Origin: Bacillota bacterium | GTDB lineage: Bacteria > Bacillota > Clostridia > Christensenellales > Aristaeellaceae | DNA: 64,000 bases | Reading direction: 5' to 3' | Assembly (NCBI GenBank): GCA_023436585.1 | Contig: JAEZIN010000007.1 | Location: forward strand, 10,828-74,827 | Shown here: positions 1 through 8,184 of the stretch, piece after piece | Numbering within the stretch: the first letter of the stretch is position 1 | Layout of the letters: each line of letters starts with the position of its first letter | The notes under the pieces: generated by a model | Database searches by the model: none | What the model saw: only the letters and a program-made list of their open reading frames with translations | Told to the model about the DNA's origin: nothing | Made by a program: the position numbers and the translations under genes

Positions 1-368
1 AGGTAATTGCCGCATTCAATCCGCTTTGCTCCCGGGATATCGCCGTCAAAGCCCTTGATGAATTCAAAGGTTTCTCGCAAAAGGTCCAGCACCTCCTGCC
101 GGGTCATCCCGTCCCTGGTCAGAAAATAGAAGCCGGTGCGGCAGCCCATGGGCCCAACGTACACGATCTTGTCTGAGTAGGCCGTATTGCGAACATAGGT
201 GGCAAACAGATGCTCCAGCGTGTGGGCCGCGGCGGTGGTCAGGTAGTCGCCCCGGTTGGGCGCGCGCATGCGCAGGTCGTAGGTTACCACATCCCCATCG
301 ACGCGGGAAACGTACAGGCCGGGGGCAAGGATATCATGGTTGATGGAAAAGCTGGCGATTTTCTGCAT
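1..368 (-). CDS. luxS: S-ribosylhomocysteine lyase LuxS (3' end outside window)
   Basis: LuxS cleaves S-ribosylhomocysteine to homocysteine and DPD, the autoinducer-2 precursor, in the activated methyl cycle. The translation starts MQKIASFSINHD and carries the metal-binding HTLEH motif and the GPMGCRTGFY motif with the catalytic cysteine. It reaches CGNYL close to the usual C-terminus before running off the left edge, so only the last residues are missing. The ATG at 368 follows GAGGAGGGA at a good distance. A strong sigma-A promoter lies just upstream. The identification is secure; whether AI-2 is used for signalling cannot be seen here. Confidence 0.96.
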   Translation of the reverse strand, partial: MQKIASFSINHDILAPGLYVSRVDGDVVTYDLRMRAPNRGDYLTTAAAHTLEHLFATYVRNTAYSDKIVYVGPMGCRTGFYFLTRDGMTRQEVLDLLRETFEFIKGFDGDIPGAKRIECGNY

Positions 369-393
369 GGAAATCCCTCCTCGTACACAGCCG

Positions 394-422
394 ATTATAA
401 CCTTTGGCCCGTGGCGCGTCAA
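394..422 (-). promoter_or_regulatory. sigma-A promoter of luxS
   Basis: On the minus strand TTGACG (417-422) and a perfect TATAAT (394-399) are separated by 17 bases, about 25 bases upstream of the luxS start. Confidence 0.8.
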
Positions 423-529
423 GAAGCCCTGTATGTGCGCACAGCATGGAAATCAAGGCGTTTCCCTTGCAGAATTTGTAACAAGGTTGTACACTATACT
501 ATAAATAGCCTAAGGTGGGAGGGAAGACC

Positions 530-1303
530 ATGGCGGAAAAATGGCGGTTCAATGGGTTCTATACCAAGGCACAGCTTCTGCGCTGGCGGGAGCAGGTGCC
601 CCGCAGGGTTGCCTGCCGCAATTATTCCCAAGCGCCCAAGGTAGCCCAGTGGACGACCCTTTCCTACGCTGCGGCCAGGCTGTGCCTGCCGGGGGTGCGC
701 ATCCTTCTGGCGGCCTGTGATGAGTCCTTCTTTACACCGGTCATATTCAACTACGGCCGCATCAAGGGCGCCACGCGTTTTGCCGCCGTCATGGCCGATA
801 CGGCTGTGCCCAGGCATATGACCCACGCGGGCATCAGCGGAGAAGCCTTTATATTGGAAGCCACCTCCTGCGGCGTGGCCACCTGCTGGGTATCCGGCAC
901 GTATCGCAAGAAGGAAAGCCCCGTACACCTGTACCCCGGCGAGGTTCTGGCGGCGGTAATCCCCTTGGGCATCGCCGCCGAGCCGCTGACAGAGCCGGTG
1001 CACAGAGCCCGCAAGCCATTGAAATGGTTTATGGAAAGCGGCGGGGAAGATTGGCCGGAGTATGCGCTGGAAGCTGCCAAGGCGGTCCGGGAAGCACCTT
1101 CCGCCATGAACAGGCAGCCTTGGAAGCTGCGTCTGAACAGCCAGTCGCTGTCATTGATGGGCGCGCCAAACAGCCTCGACACAGGCATTGCGCTGATGCA
1201 TATGGAAGCCGCCTTATGTGATCAGGACAGGCAATGGATAGTGGATGCGGGCGGCAAGCAGCCCGCGGCGAGGGTTCTTTTCGCCGGCCATGAAAACGGA
1301 TAA
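530..1303 (+). CDS. Nitroreductase-like flavoprotein (TM1586 type)
   Basis: A protein of about 257 residues resembling the nitroreductase-fold family in which two half-domains are arranged in one chain. Visible features are an N-terminal basic segment with CRNYS, and a C-terminal part with APSAMNRQPWKL, the motif nitroreductases use to contact FMN. The ATG at 530 is preceded by GGGAGGG; a GTG at 515 is also in frame but has no ribosome-binding site. It precedes rarA by 21 bases and may be co-transcribed with it. The substrate is unknown, and the family call rests on motif memory only. Confidence 0.7.
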   Translation: MAEKWRFNGFYTKAQLLRWREQVPRRVACRNYSQAPKVAQWTTLSYAAARLCLPGVRILLAACDESFFTPVIFNYGRIKGATRFAAVMADTAVPRHMTHAGISGEAFILEATSCGVATCWVSGTYRKKESPVHLYPGEVLAAVIPLGIAAEPLTEPVHRARKPLKWFMESGGEDWPEYALEAAKAVREAPSAMNRQPWKLRLNSQSLSLMGAPNSLDTGIALMHMEAALCDQDRQWIVDAGGKQPAARVLFAGHENG

Positions 1304-1324
1304 CCTAAGAAACAGGAGTAACTG

Positions 1325-2638
1325 ATGCAGTCGTTTTACCATACCGGGCAGGCATCCATGCAGCCGCTGGCGGACAGGATGCGGCCGCGCACCCTTTCTG
1401 AGTTTTTAGGGCAGAGCCACCTTGTGGGCCCCGGCCGGCTTCTGCGCCGGGCAATCGAGGCGGACCGCCTGACCTCCAGCATATTTTACGGCCCGCCAGG
1501 CTGCGGCAAGACCACCCTGGCTGCCATCGTGGCCGGTGCCACCGAGGCGGCGTTTGTGCAGATGAACGCCGTCACCTCCGGCGTGGGCGATGTACGGGAG
1601 GTGTTGAAGGCTGCCGGGGAACGGCAGACCCGCTCCGGCCAGGCCACATACCTCTTGCTGGACGAATGCCACCGCTGGAGCAAATCACAGTCCGACAGCA
1701 TCCTGCCCGCCATTGAGCGGGGGATCATCCGCTTTATCGGCAGCACCACGGAAAATCCCATGATCGCCATGACGCCTGCCATCGTCAGCCGTTGCCGCGT
1801 GTTTCAGTTCTTTCCGTTGACGAAGGAGGATGTGATCTCCGCTCTGCGCGCGGCCCTTGCGGATGAGGAGCGGGGCTACGGCGGACGCGCGGTGGAGGTA
1901 TCAAAGGAGGCCTTGTCCCACTGGGCCCAGGTGGCAAACGGCGACGTCCGCGCGGCATTCAACGCGCTGGAGCTGGCGGTACTTACGACGCCCGCGGATG
2001 CGGACGGCGTGCAGCGCATCGATTTGTCGGTAGCGGAGGAGAGCATACAAAAGCCCATGCTCCGCTGCGACGAGAGCTTGTATTACGATATGCTCAGCGC
2101 CTTTTGCAAAAGCCTGCGCGGCTCCGACAGCGACGCGGCGCTGGCCTGGTTCGCAAGGCTTGATTATGCCGGCGTGGACCCCAGGCTCATTGCGCGCCGC
2201 ATCATTGCCCACGCCAGCGAGGATGTAGGGCTGGCCAACCCCATTGCCATGCTGGAGGCCGCGGCTGCCATGCAGGCCGTGCAGACGGTGGGCATGCCGG
2301 AAGCGCGTCTCCCCCTGGCCCAGGCCATCATCGCCATCTGCGAGAGCCCCAAGTCCAACAGCGTGGTCATGGCCATCGACGCGGCCGCGGCCGACGCCGG
2401 AAAGGGCGGCTTCGGTCCCGTGCCCATCCATTTGCGGGACACCCACTATAAAGGCGCGGAACGGCTAAAGAGCGGGGAAGGGTACAAATATCCCCATGAT
2501 TACCCCGGCCATTACGTAAAGCAGGAATACATGCCCCCCGAGGTGAAGGGCAAGGTCTACTATCAGCCTAGCGACCAGGGACATGAGGAAAAAATTCAAA
2601 AGGCCAAAGCGATGCGGGATAAGGATGTAAAAACATGA
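1325..2638 (+). CDS. rarA: Replication-associated recombination protein A (AAA+ ATPase)
   Basis: RarA (MgsA) is an AAA+ ATPase of the clamp-loader/RuvB group that acts at stalled replication forks. In 437 residues it shows Walker A GPPGCGKTT (about 56-64), Walker B LLLDECHR (about 110-117), sensor-1 GSTTENP, and the C-terminal family segments LPLAQAIIAICESPKSN and YKYPHDYPGHYV. AGGAG precedes the ATG. The last codons overlap the next gene (ATGA), so the sensor kinase behind it is probably translationally coupled, which is an unusual partner. Confidence 0.95.
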   Translation: MQSFYHTGQASMQPLADRMRPRTLSEFLGQSHLVGPGRLLRRAIEADRLTSSIFYGPPGCGKTTLAAIVAGATEAAFVQMNAVTSGVGDVREVLKAAGERQTRSGQATYLLLDECHRWSKSQSDSILPAIERGIIRFIGSTTENPMIAMTPAIVSRCRVFQFFPLTKEDVISALRAALADEERGYGGRAVEVSKEALSHWAQVANGDVRAAFNALELAVLTTPADADGVQRIDLSVAEESIQKPMLRCDESLYYDMLSAFCKSLRGSDSDAALAWFARLDYAGVDPRLIARRIIAHASEDVGLANPIAMLEAAAAMQAVQTVGMPEARLPLAQAIIAICESPKSNSVVMAIDAAAADAGKGGFGPVPIHLRDTHYKGAERLKSGEGYKYPHDYPGHYVKQEYMPPEVKGKVYYQPSDQGHEEKIQKAKAMRDKDVKT

Positions 2639-3510
2639 AGCAGCAGGTGGACATTTCAAAGGCGGTCGTCTATTCCGTTGCCATCAACGGCGTTCAAATC
2701 GCGGCTGTGATGGCTATCGCCCTGTACCTGCTTTTCTCCGGTGAGCAGGTGCTTCACCAGTCCGCCATCCGCATCGGCATCACGGTGGCTGCACTGCTGG
2801 TATCTTTCGGCGCGGTGGTGGATATCAGGGATGCGCTGGGCACGAGAAAGGCGCTGGACAGGGTGATGACCATGGAGCATTCCATGTCGGCCCTGGAGGA
2901 ATTGAACAACACGCTGCGCGCGCAGCGCCATGATTTCCTCAACCACCTGCAGGTGGTGTACAGCCTGATGGAAATGCGGGAGTACAAGGACGCCCAGGAT
3001 TATATTGAGCGGGTGTACGGCGATATCCGTGCAGTCAGCCGCGTTTTGCGCACCGCCAACCCTACCATCAACGCGCTTTTGAAGGTGAAGCTGGCTTCCT
3101 GTGAAAAGCAGGGGGTAAAGGTGGAACTGCAGATCACCAGCGCCTGGAAAAGCCTGTCCATTCCCGGCTGGGAAATGTGCAAGGTGCTGGCCAACCTCAT
3201 CGACAATGCCCTGGATGCATTGAAGGGAACAAAAAACCCCTGCTTGACCATATCTCTATCCGAAGATTTGAAGAGCTTCCGCTTTTGCGTGGCCAACAAC
3301 GGCCCAGACATACCGCCGCAGGATATCGGCCGCATCTTCCAGCCCGGCGTTACCACCAAGTCGGAGGGCCACGGCATGGGCCTTTTTATCGTACGCGGTA
3401 CCTTGAAGGAGTTCGGCGGCGATATCGAGGTGACAAGCAGCGGCGAGACGGTATTCACCGGCTGGGTTCCCAAGGAAACGGCAGCAAGCGAACCGGATGC
3501 CGATCTGTAA
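2635..3510 (+). CDS. Orphan sensor histidine kinase, SpoOB/GHKL type
   Basis: A 291-residue membrane kinase with two transmembrane helices (about 12-34 and 44-62) and almost no extracellular loop. These lead into a Spo0B-type helical segment with the phospho-acceptor candidate in LRAQRHDFLNHL (His about 99). The ATPase domain has N box NLIDNALDAL, a G1 motif NNGPDIPPQ and G2 GHGMGLFIV. This layout is that of the DcuS/CitA/Agr-like kinases, with no sensor domain. No response regulator lies next to it. It overlaps rarA by four bases. The signal and partner are unknown. Confidence 0.85.
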   Translation: MKQQVDISKAVVYSVAINGVQIAAVMAIALYLLFSGEQVLHQSAIRIGITVAALLVSFGAVVDIRDALGTRKALDRVMTMEHSMSALEELNNTLRAQRHDFLNHLQVVYSLMEMREYKDAQDYIERVYGDIRAVSRVLRTANPTINALLKVKLASCEKQGVKVELQITSAWKSLSIPGWEMCKVLANLIDNALDALKGTKNPCLTISLSEDLKSFRFCVANNGPDIPPQDIGRIFQPGVTTKSEGHGMGLFIVRGTLKEFGGDIEVTSSGETVFTGWVPKETAASEPDADL

Positions 3511-3546
3511 CATGAATAAAATATGACGGACAATGAAGAGGATGCA

Positions 3547-3575
3547 TTGACACCTTAATAAATTTGTAATAAAAT
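3547..3575 (+). promoter_or_regulatory. sigma-A promoter of the SH3-repeat protein gene
   Basis: TTGACA (3547-3552), 17 bases, TAAAAT (3570-3575). The leader to the ATG at 3659 is about 75 bases. Confidence 0.75.
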
Positions 3576-3658
3576 GAGGTGGTGATTGGAAATATAGAGG
3601 ATGCAGATGCCTTTTTTTAGAAAAGCGTAAGCGAATACCAAAACCAAGGGGTGGTCAT

Positions 3659-6600
3659 ATGAAACACACAGGCAAATATGTCCGGGCATGGAAGCGCGTA
3701 TTGGCATTGGCGCTTGCTTTTTTTTGCGTCGCAAGCATGCTGTCCTTTACTGCTCAGCCTGCTTCGGCGGCGGATGAAGTCTATGGAAGGGTGAAAACGG
3801 ACAATGTCAAGGTCCGCAAAACAGCCTCCACCTCCGCCGATTGGTGGTTCAAGCTGCCCAAGGATTGGGTCTCGCAGGTACTGGAAACAGTTGAAAAGAG
3901 CGGCATCACCTGGTACAAGGTCCAAACCAATGGGCCCACCCAGGGGACCCGCACCTATATCGGCTATATCCATGGGGATTACTTTGCCCCGATGACGCCC
4001 GAGCAGCAATCCGACTGGCTGAATAATCCCGTACAGCCCGGTGTAGGCCTGGTCGGCGCTACACCGACACCAACGCCGGCCGGCATGACGCCGACGCCGA
4101 CGCCCGCGGGGATGACACCCGCCCCTGCCGGCACAAAGCCCACGCCCATCCCTGACCCATCCAACCTGGGGCGCATCAGCAAGGGCGGCGTGAACTTCCG
4201 TGTGACGCCCGGCGGAAAGGTAATCCGCAAGCTGGAGAATGGCACCATGGTGGAGCTGCTGGAAATACCCCAGTTCCTGACGGAGGATTATTGGTTCAAG
4301 ATCAAGCAAAACGGGGACACGGGCTATATCCAGGGCCAGTTGATCACCATCCTTACCAAGGCCGAATCGGACGCCTACAAGAATCAGGCGACCCCGACCC
4401 CGACGCCTGCGCCTGCCGGTGATACGGTGTACGGTTATGTAAGGCTGAAGGACGACGGCATCAACCTGCGGGAGCAGCCGGCCGGGAGTATTATCACCCG
4501 TATCGATGGGAAACCTGTCATGTCCTATTTGAAGCAGCCAACAGTCAAGAGCGGCGTCACCTGGTATTATGTGAAGCTGAACGGCATTGGCGGCTATGTG
4601 CACGGTAGCTATGTGATTCTGTGCGACGCCAATGGAAACACACTGCCTCCGGCCGTCACGCCTACGCCCGGGCCTACCCAGACGCCTGCCCCGGAAACGG
4701 TGATCGGGTATATCAAGCTGATAGACGACGGCATCAACCTGAGAGATGCGGCCGGCGGGAAAGTGATAGGCCGCATCGAAGGAAGACCTGTGCTTTCTTA
4801 TTTGAAGACGCCGGAGGTCAAGAGCGGCGTCACCTGGTATTATGTAAAGGTGAATAATCTTGGCGGCTATGTGCATGGCGGTTATGCGGTAAAAACGGAT
4901 GCCGCCGGGAATACCCTTCCTCCCAATGTCACAGCTACGCCAGCGGTGACGCCGACGCCAACCCCCACCGGCAGCCAGGACAACACGGCCGGCTATATTA
5001 AGCTGACAACCGACAATGTGAAGCTGCGCAAAACACCCAACGGGACGACCTTGTGCCAGGTATCCCTGGGGCAGATACTGCCTCTGACGGCGCAGCCCAC
5101 ACAGTCGGGCTCCTACAACTGGTATCCCGTGCAAAATACGGACGGGCAGAAGGGATACATACGCGGCGATATGGCCTCACGCTGTGACCAAAACGGCGTG
5201 ACAGTGCCGCCTGCCGCCACACCGACGCCGCCTGCCAGCACGGCGGGTTATGCCATGGTCACCAAGCAGTCGGTGAACCTTCGCAAGAGCATCGGCGGGG
5301 AAACAATCCGCTCCCTGGATAAGGATACGGTATGGCCCATGGTATCCGCCGCGGTGAAGAACGGCTCCTACACCTGGTTCCCGGTGGATGTGAACGGTGT
5401 CAAGGGCTTCCTCCGCAGCGACGCTTCCTACCAACTGGCGCCTTTCCAGGTGGAGGCGTACTTAAGGGGCGAAGCCCTTCCCACACCGACCCCGACGCCC
5501 ACGCCAACGCCCGGGCCCAGCAAATACCTGATTACCACCGTAGACAAGGTGAACCTGCGGGCTTCCGCCTCCAAGGATGCCAATTCGCCCTACAATGTGG
5601 CATTGGGCACCGTAGTTTCCTTTACCAGCTCCAGCACGGTGGGCGGCTCCCTTTGGTACAAGATCACTTACCAGAACACCACCCTATGGGTGCTTGGAAG
5701 CTGTGTCAAGGTGATGAATACAGCAGAATATGCCGCCTGGCTGGCGGGTCAGCCGACGCCTACCCCGTCGCCTACGCCTACGCCCACCCCCCGCGAGGAG
5801 GACCTGAGCGATATGGCGGAAACGAAATCAGAGAACGTACTGGTGCGTGCCAGCGGTTCTTCCTCCGCCAAGCAGGTGGAAAAGATTTATGACAAGGGCG
5901 TTATCGTTACCCTTACCGGCAGCAAAAATACAAGCGACGGTTATAACTGGCGCAGTGTGAAGCTGAAGTCCGGCGTCACAGGCTACATCCGCGAAGACCT
6001 TCTGCGCATCTATACCAAGGCGGAGAAGAAGGCGTACGAGGATGCGCAGAATCCCCCCAGCCCCACGCCGGGCAGCGGCCTGCCTGAGGCCACTTACGAT
6101 ACGCTGCGCAAGGGCTCCACAGGAAATGAGGTAAAGGCTCTCCAGACAAGGCTCAAGGAAAAAGGGTTCTATAATGGTTCCATCAGCGGTACGTACGGAA
6201 CCGATACGGTGGATGCCGTAAAGGCCTTCCAAAAATCCAAGGGCCTGCTCGTCGACGGTATCGCGGGTTCCAATACCCAGCACGCGCTGTTCGGGACGGT
6301 GCCCCCGGGTTCCAACGACGAGGAATTGACCAACACCATTTATCCCGTGGAAAAGATCGACTGGTTCAAAGGGAACATCGACACGCTCTTTGCCAGGGGT
6401 ATGAACGTGAAGGTTACGGATGTCAAGAGCGGTATCACCTTCTGGGTCCACCGCTGGGCCGGCGGCAGCCATGCCGACGTTGAGCCGCTTACAGCTGCGG
6501 ATACGCGCCGCATGTGCAGGATTTACGGTGTAAATAAATCCTCGGAAATCACCGAGGACAAATATTACCAGCGGCACCCCTTATGGGTCACCATCGGTAC

Positions 6601-6790
6601 CCGGACCTTCGCTGCATCCATGTACGGCCCGCCGCATAATCCCGCGGGGGATACCATCAAGAACAACGAGTTCACGGGCCAGTTCTGTATTCACTTTACC
6701 AACAGCAAGACCCATACAGGCGGCCGGGTGGACCCTGGCCACCAAGAGGCCATCCAGTACGCATACGACCACGCGCCGCAAAGGAAATAA
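3659..6790 (+). CDS. Large secreted protein: eight SH3b-like repeats, peptidoglycan-binding domain, conserved C-terminal domain
   Basis: A 1043-residue exported protein. Residues 1-37 form a signal peptide ending ASA. Eight SH3-like repeats follow (each with a VNLR/VKLR-type start and a GY[IV]xG end), separated by Thr-Pro linkers such as TPTPTPTP. Repeats three and four are near copies of each other. Next come a peptidoglycan-binding type 1 domain (LRKGSTGNEVKALQTRL, about 815-880) and a C-terminal domain of about 150 residues with HADVEPLT, FCIHF and SKTH. That last domain recurs at the end of clostridial cell-wall proteins as I recall them; its invariant-looking Cys and His residues suggest an enzymatic or metal-binding role, which is inference. 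The likely site of action is the cell wall or spore cortex. It stands alone, with its own promoter and a downstream hairpin. Confidence 0.88.
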   Translation: MKHTGKYVRAWKRVLALALAFFCVASMLSFTAQPASAADEVYGRVKTDNVKVRKTASTSADWWFKLPKDWVSQVLETVEKSGITWYKVQTNGPTQGTRTYIGYIHGDYFAPMTPEQQSDWLNNPVQPGVGLVGATPTPTPAGMTPTPTPAGMTPAPAGTKPTPIPDPSNLGRISKGGVNFRVTPGGKVIRKLENGTMVELLEIPQFLTEDYWFKIKQNGDTGYIQGQLITILTKAESDAYKNQATPTPTPAPAGDTVYGYVRLKDDGINLREQPAGSIITRIDGKPVMSYLKQPTVKSGVTWYYVKLNGIGGYVHGSYVILCDANGNTLPPAVTPTPGPTQTPAPETVIGYIKLIDDGINLRDAAGGKVIGRIEGRPVLSYLKTPEVKSGVTWYYVKVNNLGGYVHGGYAVKTDAAGNTLPPNVTATPAVTPTPTPTGSQDNTAGYIKLTTDNVKLRKTPNGTTLCQVSLGQILPLTAQPTQSGSYNWYPVQNTDGQKGYIRGDMASRCDQNGVTVPPAATPTPPASTAGYAMVTKQSVNLRKSIGGETIRSLDKDTVWPMVSAAVKNGSYTWFPVDVNGVKGFLRSDASYQLAPFQVEAYLRGEALPTPTPTPTPTPGPSKYLITTVDKVNLRASASKDANSPYNVALGTVVSFTSSSTVGGSLWYKITYQNTTLWVLGSCVKVMNTAEYAAWLAGQPTPTPSPTPTPTPREEDLSDMAETKSENVLVRASGSSSAKQVEKIYDKGVIVTLTGSKNTSDGYNWRSVKLKSGVTGYIREDLLRIYTKAEKKAYEDAQNPPSPTPGSGLPEATYDTLRKGSTGNEVKALQTRLKEKGFYNGSISGTYGTDTVDAVKAFQKSKGLLVDGIAGSNTQHALFGTVPPGSNDEELTNTIYPVEKIDWFKGNIDTLFARGMNVKVTDVKSGITFWVHRWAGGSHADVEPLTAADTRRMCRIYGVNKSSEITEDKYYQRHPLWVTIGTRTFAASMYGPPHNPAGDTIKNNEFTGQFCIHFTNSKTHTGGRVDPGHQEAIQYAYDHAPQRK

Positions 6791-6796
6791 ATAACG

Positions 6797-6826
6797 GGCG
6801 GGCCTCCTTGGAAAAGGAAGCCCGCC
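6797..6826 (+). terminator. Hairpin after the SH3-repeat gene
   Basis: GGCGGGC pairs with GCCCGCC around an inner CTCCTT/AAGGAA stem. There is no T-run, so termination may be weak. A near copy lies at 7039-7066. Confidence 0.55.
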
Positions 6827-6835
6827 TCCGCGTAT

Positions 6836-6905
6836 CAACAAAGTGGCTATGCCACTTTGTTGAGCTTTTCCCTCGCTGCACTGCAAAATGGCTATGCCAT
6901 TTTGC
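6836..6905. repeat. Two perfect hairpins sharing the core GGCTATGCC
   Basis: Perfect palindromic hairpins at 6836-6862 (outer arm CAACAAAGT) and 6883-6905 (outer arm GCAAAAT) share the same inner core GGC-TAT-GCC with different outer arms. They lie in the gap between the convergent SH3 and spo0A genes. Confidence 0.8.
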
Positions 6906-6949
6906 GGCCGTTTGCTCGGGCAAGGAAGGAATTTCTACGAAATTCCCGC

Positions 6950-6978
6950 GTAAACCACCGCACATGTCGCTGGTTTAC
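6950..6978. repeat. R3 dispersed palindrome, copy 1
   Basis: Imperfect palindrome with arms GTAAACCA and TGGTTTAC around CCGCACATGTCGC. The same core, inverted and with GAAACCA arms, occurs at 17721-17747. Confidence 0.7.
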
Positions 6979-7038
6979 GATCTAGAATCGAAGGGCTTCG
7001 GCCCTCCGATGCCTCCCGGGGCTTTTTGATGGTCTGGG

Positions 7039-7066
7039 GCGGGCTTCCTTGGAAAAGGGAGCCCGT
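7039..7066 (+). terminator. Second copy of the GGCGGGC hairpin, with T-run
   Basis: The stem GCGGGCTTCCTT/AAGGGAGCCCGT is followed by TCTTTACTTT. It is nearly the same as the hairpin at 6797-6826 and probably a duplicated terminator module. Confidence 0.5.
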
Positions 7067-7121
7067 CTTTACTTTATTGAGCACACGATTTCCTTGTGTG
7101 TATGTGCATCGTCTTTTAGAT

Positions 7122-7377
7122 GGGAATTCCAAAGGGGTTACCCCATCTGGCTCAATAGTCGCCGCTGTTCGCTGCCGTTCCACGGCTCCTTTTCGCCAGC
7201 CTCCTCCACCTCGCTTCACCCCTCCATCTGGCTCAATAGTCGCACTGCTCACTGCCGTTCGCATTACTCCTTTTCGCCAGCCTCCTCCACCCCTCCCATA
7301 TCCGCCACAGGCGGGGTCGGGGTTACGGAGCCTTTGGCAGGAGTCCAGAGGACAGAGTCCTCTGGCGCAGGTGCTGC
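7122..7377 (+). repeat. R1 dispersed repeat, copy 1 (two inner units)
   Basis: Shares blocks with five other places in the window: TGGCTCAATAGTCGC, CTTTTCGCCAGCCTCCTCC, TCCGCCACAGGCGG, ACGGAGCCTTTGGCAGG, and a closing hairpin of GTCCAGAGGA type. This copy holds the first half twice in tandem. Its right end overlaps the 3' end of spo0A and supplies its last codons. The whole 6791-7322 gap holds only hairpins and repeats, with no credible gene. Confidence 0.8.
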
Positions 7378-8081
7378 GCGGCCATGGCCAAAAATTCCCG
7401 GTTGGTTGGTTTGCCCCGGTCTGGGTCAATGGACAGGCCGAACAGCCTTTCCAGCGCGGCCATGTCGCCGCGGCTCCAGGTGGCCTCGATGGCGTGGCGG
7501 ATGCAGCGCTCCACCGCGGCGGGCGTGGTGGAAAACTGCGCGGCGGCGGCCGGGTACAGTTTCAGGGTCAGCGCGTCCAGCAGGCGGGGCGAGGGGATCA
7601 AAAGATCCAGCAGGCAGGCAAGGTACAATCTGCCTTTCAAATGAACCGGCATTTGAAGCTCCTGAAAAAGCGCCTGGATGCGTTCATGCCGTGCGGGGGC
7701 GCAAAGGGATGCCAGCGCTCCCTGAGGCATGTCCTCGATCAGGCGTATCGCCGATTGCAGCGAAGCAAAATCGCAGGCGGAGGAGAGGCATTCATCAATG
7801 GCATCCACCGCCGCCGTGTCAGGAACAGGCGAGGAGAGATAGACCACTCTTGGCGGGCAGGGCAAGCATGCCTCCTTGAGGGCTTTCAATACGGCCGGAC
7901 CATCCTTAAGCGGCAGGACATGATCCAGCACAAGCACATCCGGCATGGTATCCTCTATCTCCATAAGAGCGCTCCGCCCGTCTCCCGAACAGGAAACGGC
8001 GCAGTCGCTCCGCTCGCTTTCCAGAAACAGCCGGAACTCTTCCCTCCGCGCGCCTTCCCGCATGGCCAGCAGCACCCGCAT
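7323..8081 (-). CDS. spo0A: Spo0A-family sporulation regulator with degenerate receiver domain
   Basis: Spo0A is the phosphorelay-driven master regulator of sporulation. The C-terminal DNA-binding half of this 252-residue protein is clear: MPVHLKGRLYL, LYPAAAAQFSTT, the recognition-helix region AVERCIRHAIEATWSRG (about 189-205) and GKPTNREFLAM. The receiver half keeps the phospho-acceptor (D53 in VLVLD). The acidic pair normally near residues 9-11 reads AMRE, and the conserved Lys near 106 is absent. The ATG at 8081 follows GGGAGGGG. The gene lies directly downstream of spoIVB, the classical order. The last residues, LLPKAP, and the stop fall in an R1 repeat. It is either the only Spo0A with altered activation or a second paralogue; the window cannot tell. 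Confidence 0.87.
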   Translation of the reverse strand: MRVLLAMREGARREEFRLFLESERSDCAVSCSGDGRSALMEIEDTMPDVLVLDHVLPLKDGPAVLKALKEACLPCPPRVVYLSSPVPDTAAVDAIDECLSSACDFASLQSAIRLIEDMPQGALASLCAPARHERIQALFQELQMPVHLKGRLYLACLLDLLIPSPRLLDALTLKLYPAAAAQFSTTPAAVERCIRHAIEATWSRGDMAALERLFGLSIDPDRGKPTNREFLAMAAQHLRQRTLSSGLLPKAP

Positions 8082-8184
8082 AAAAAGTCCCCTCCCGAAC
8101 GATTCTTTCGCCGGGAAGGGGATATTTTCCTGCCGGGGCAATGACTCAAGAGGTACAACAAGCAAATGGCGATGCCGCTAGAAA

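Noticed and set aside
3617..5134. 505-codon open frame antisense to the SH3-repeat gene
   Set aside because: Its length follows from the repeated, GC-rich Thr-Pro codons on the other strand; no domain or ribosome-binding site.
4040..5520. Thr-Pro repeat DNA as a possible CRISPR or VNTR array
   Set aside because: The repeats are in-frame coding linkers of varied length within a real gene, with no regular spacers.
8100..8133. Sigma-H promoter for spo0A
   Set aside because: GCAGGAAAA and AAAGAATCG resemble the -35 and -10, but they are 16 bases apart rather than 11-12.
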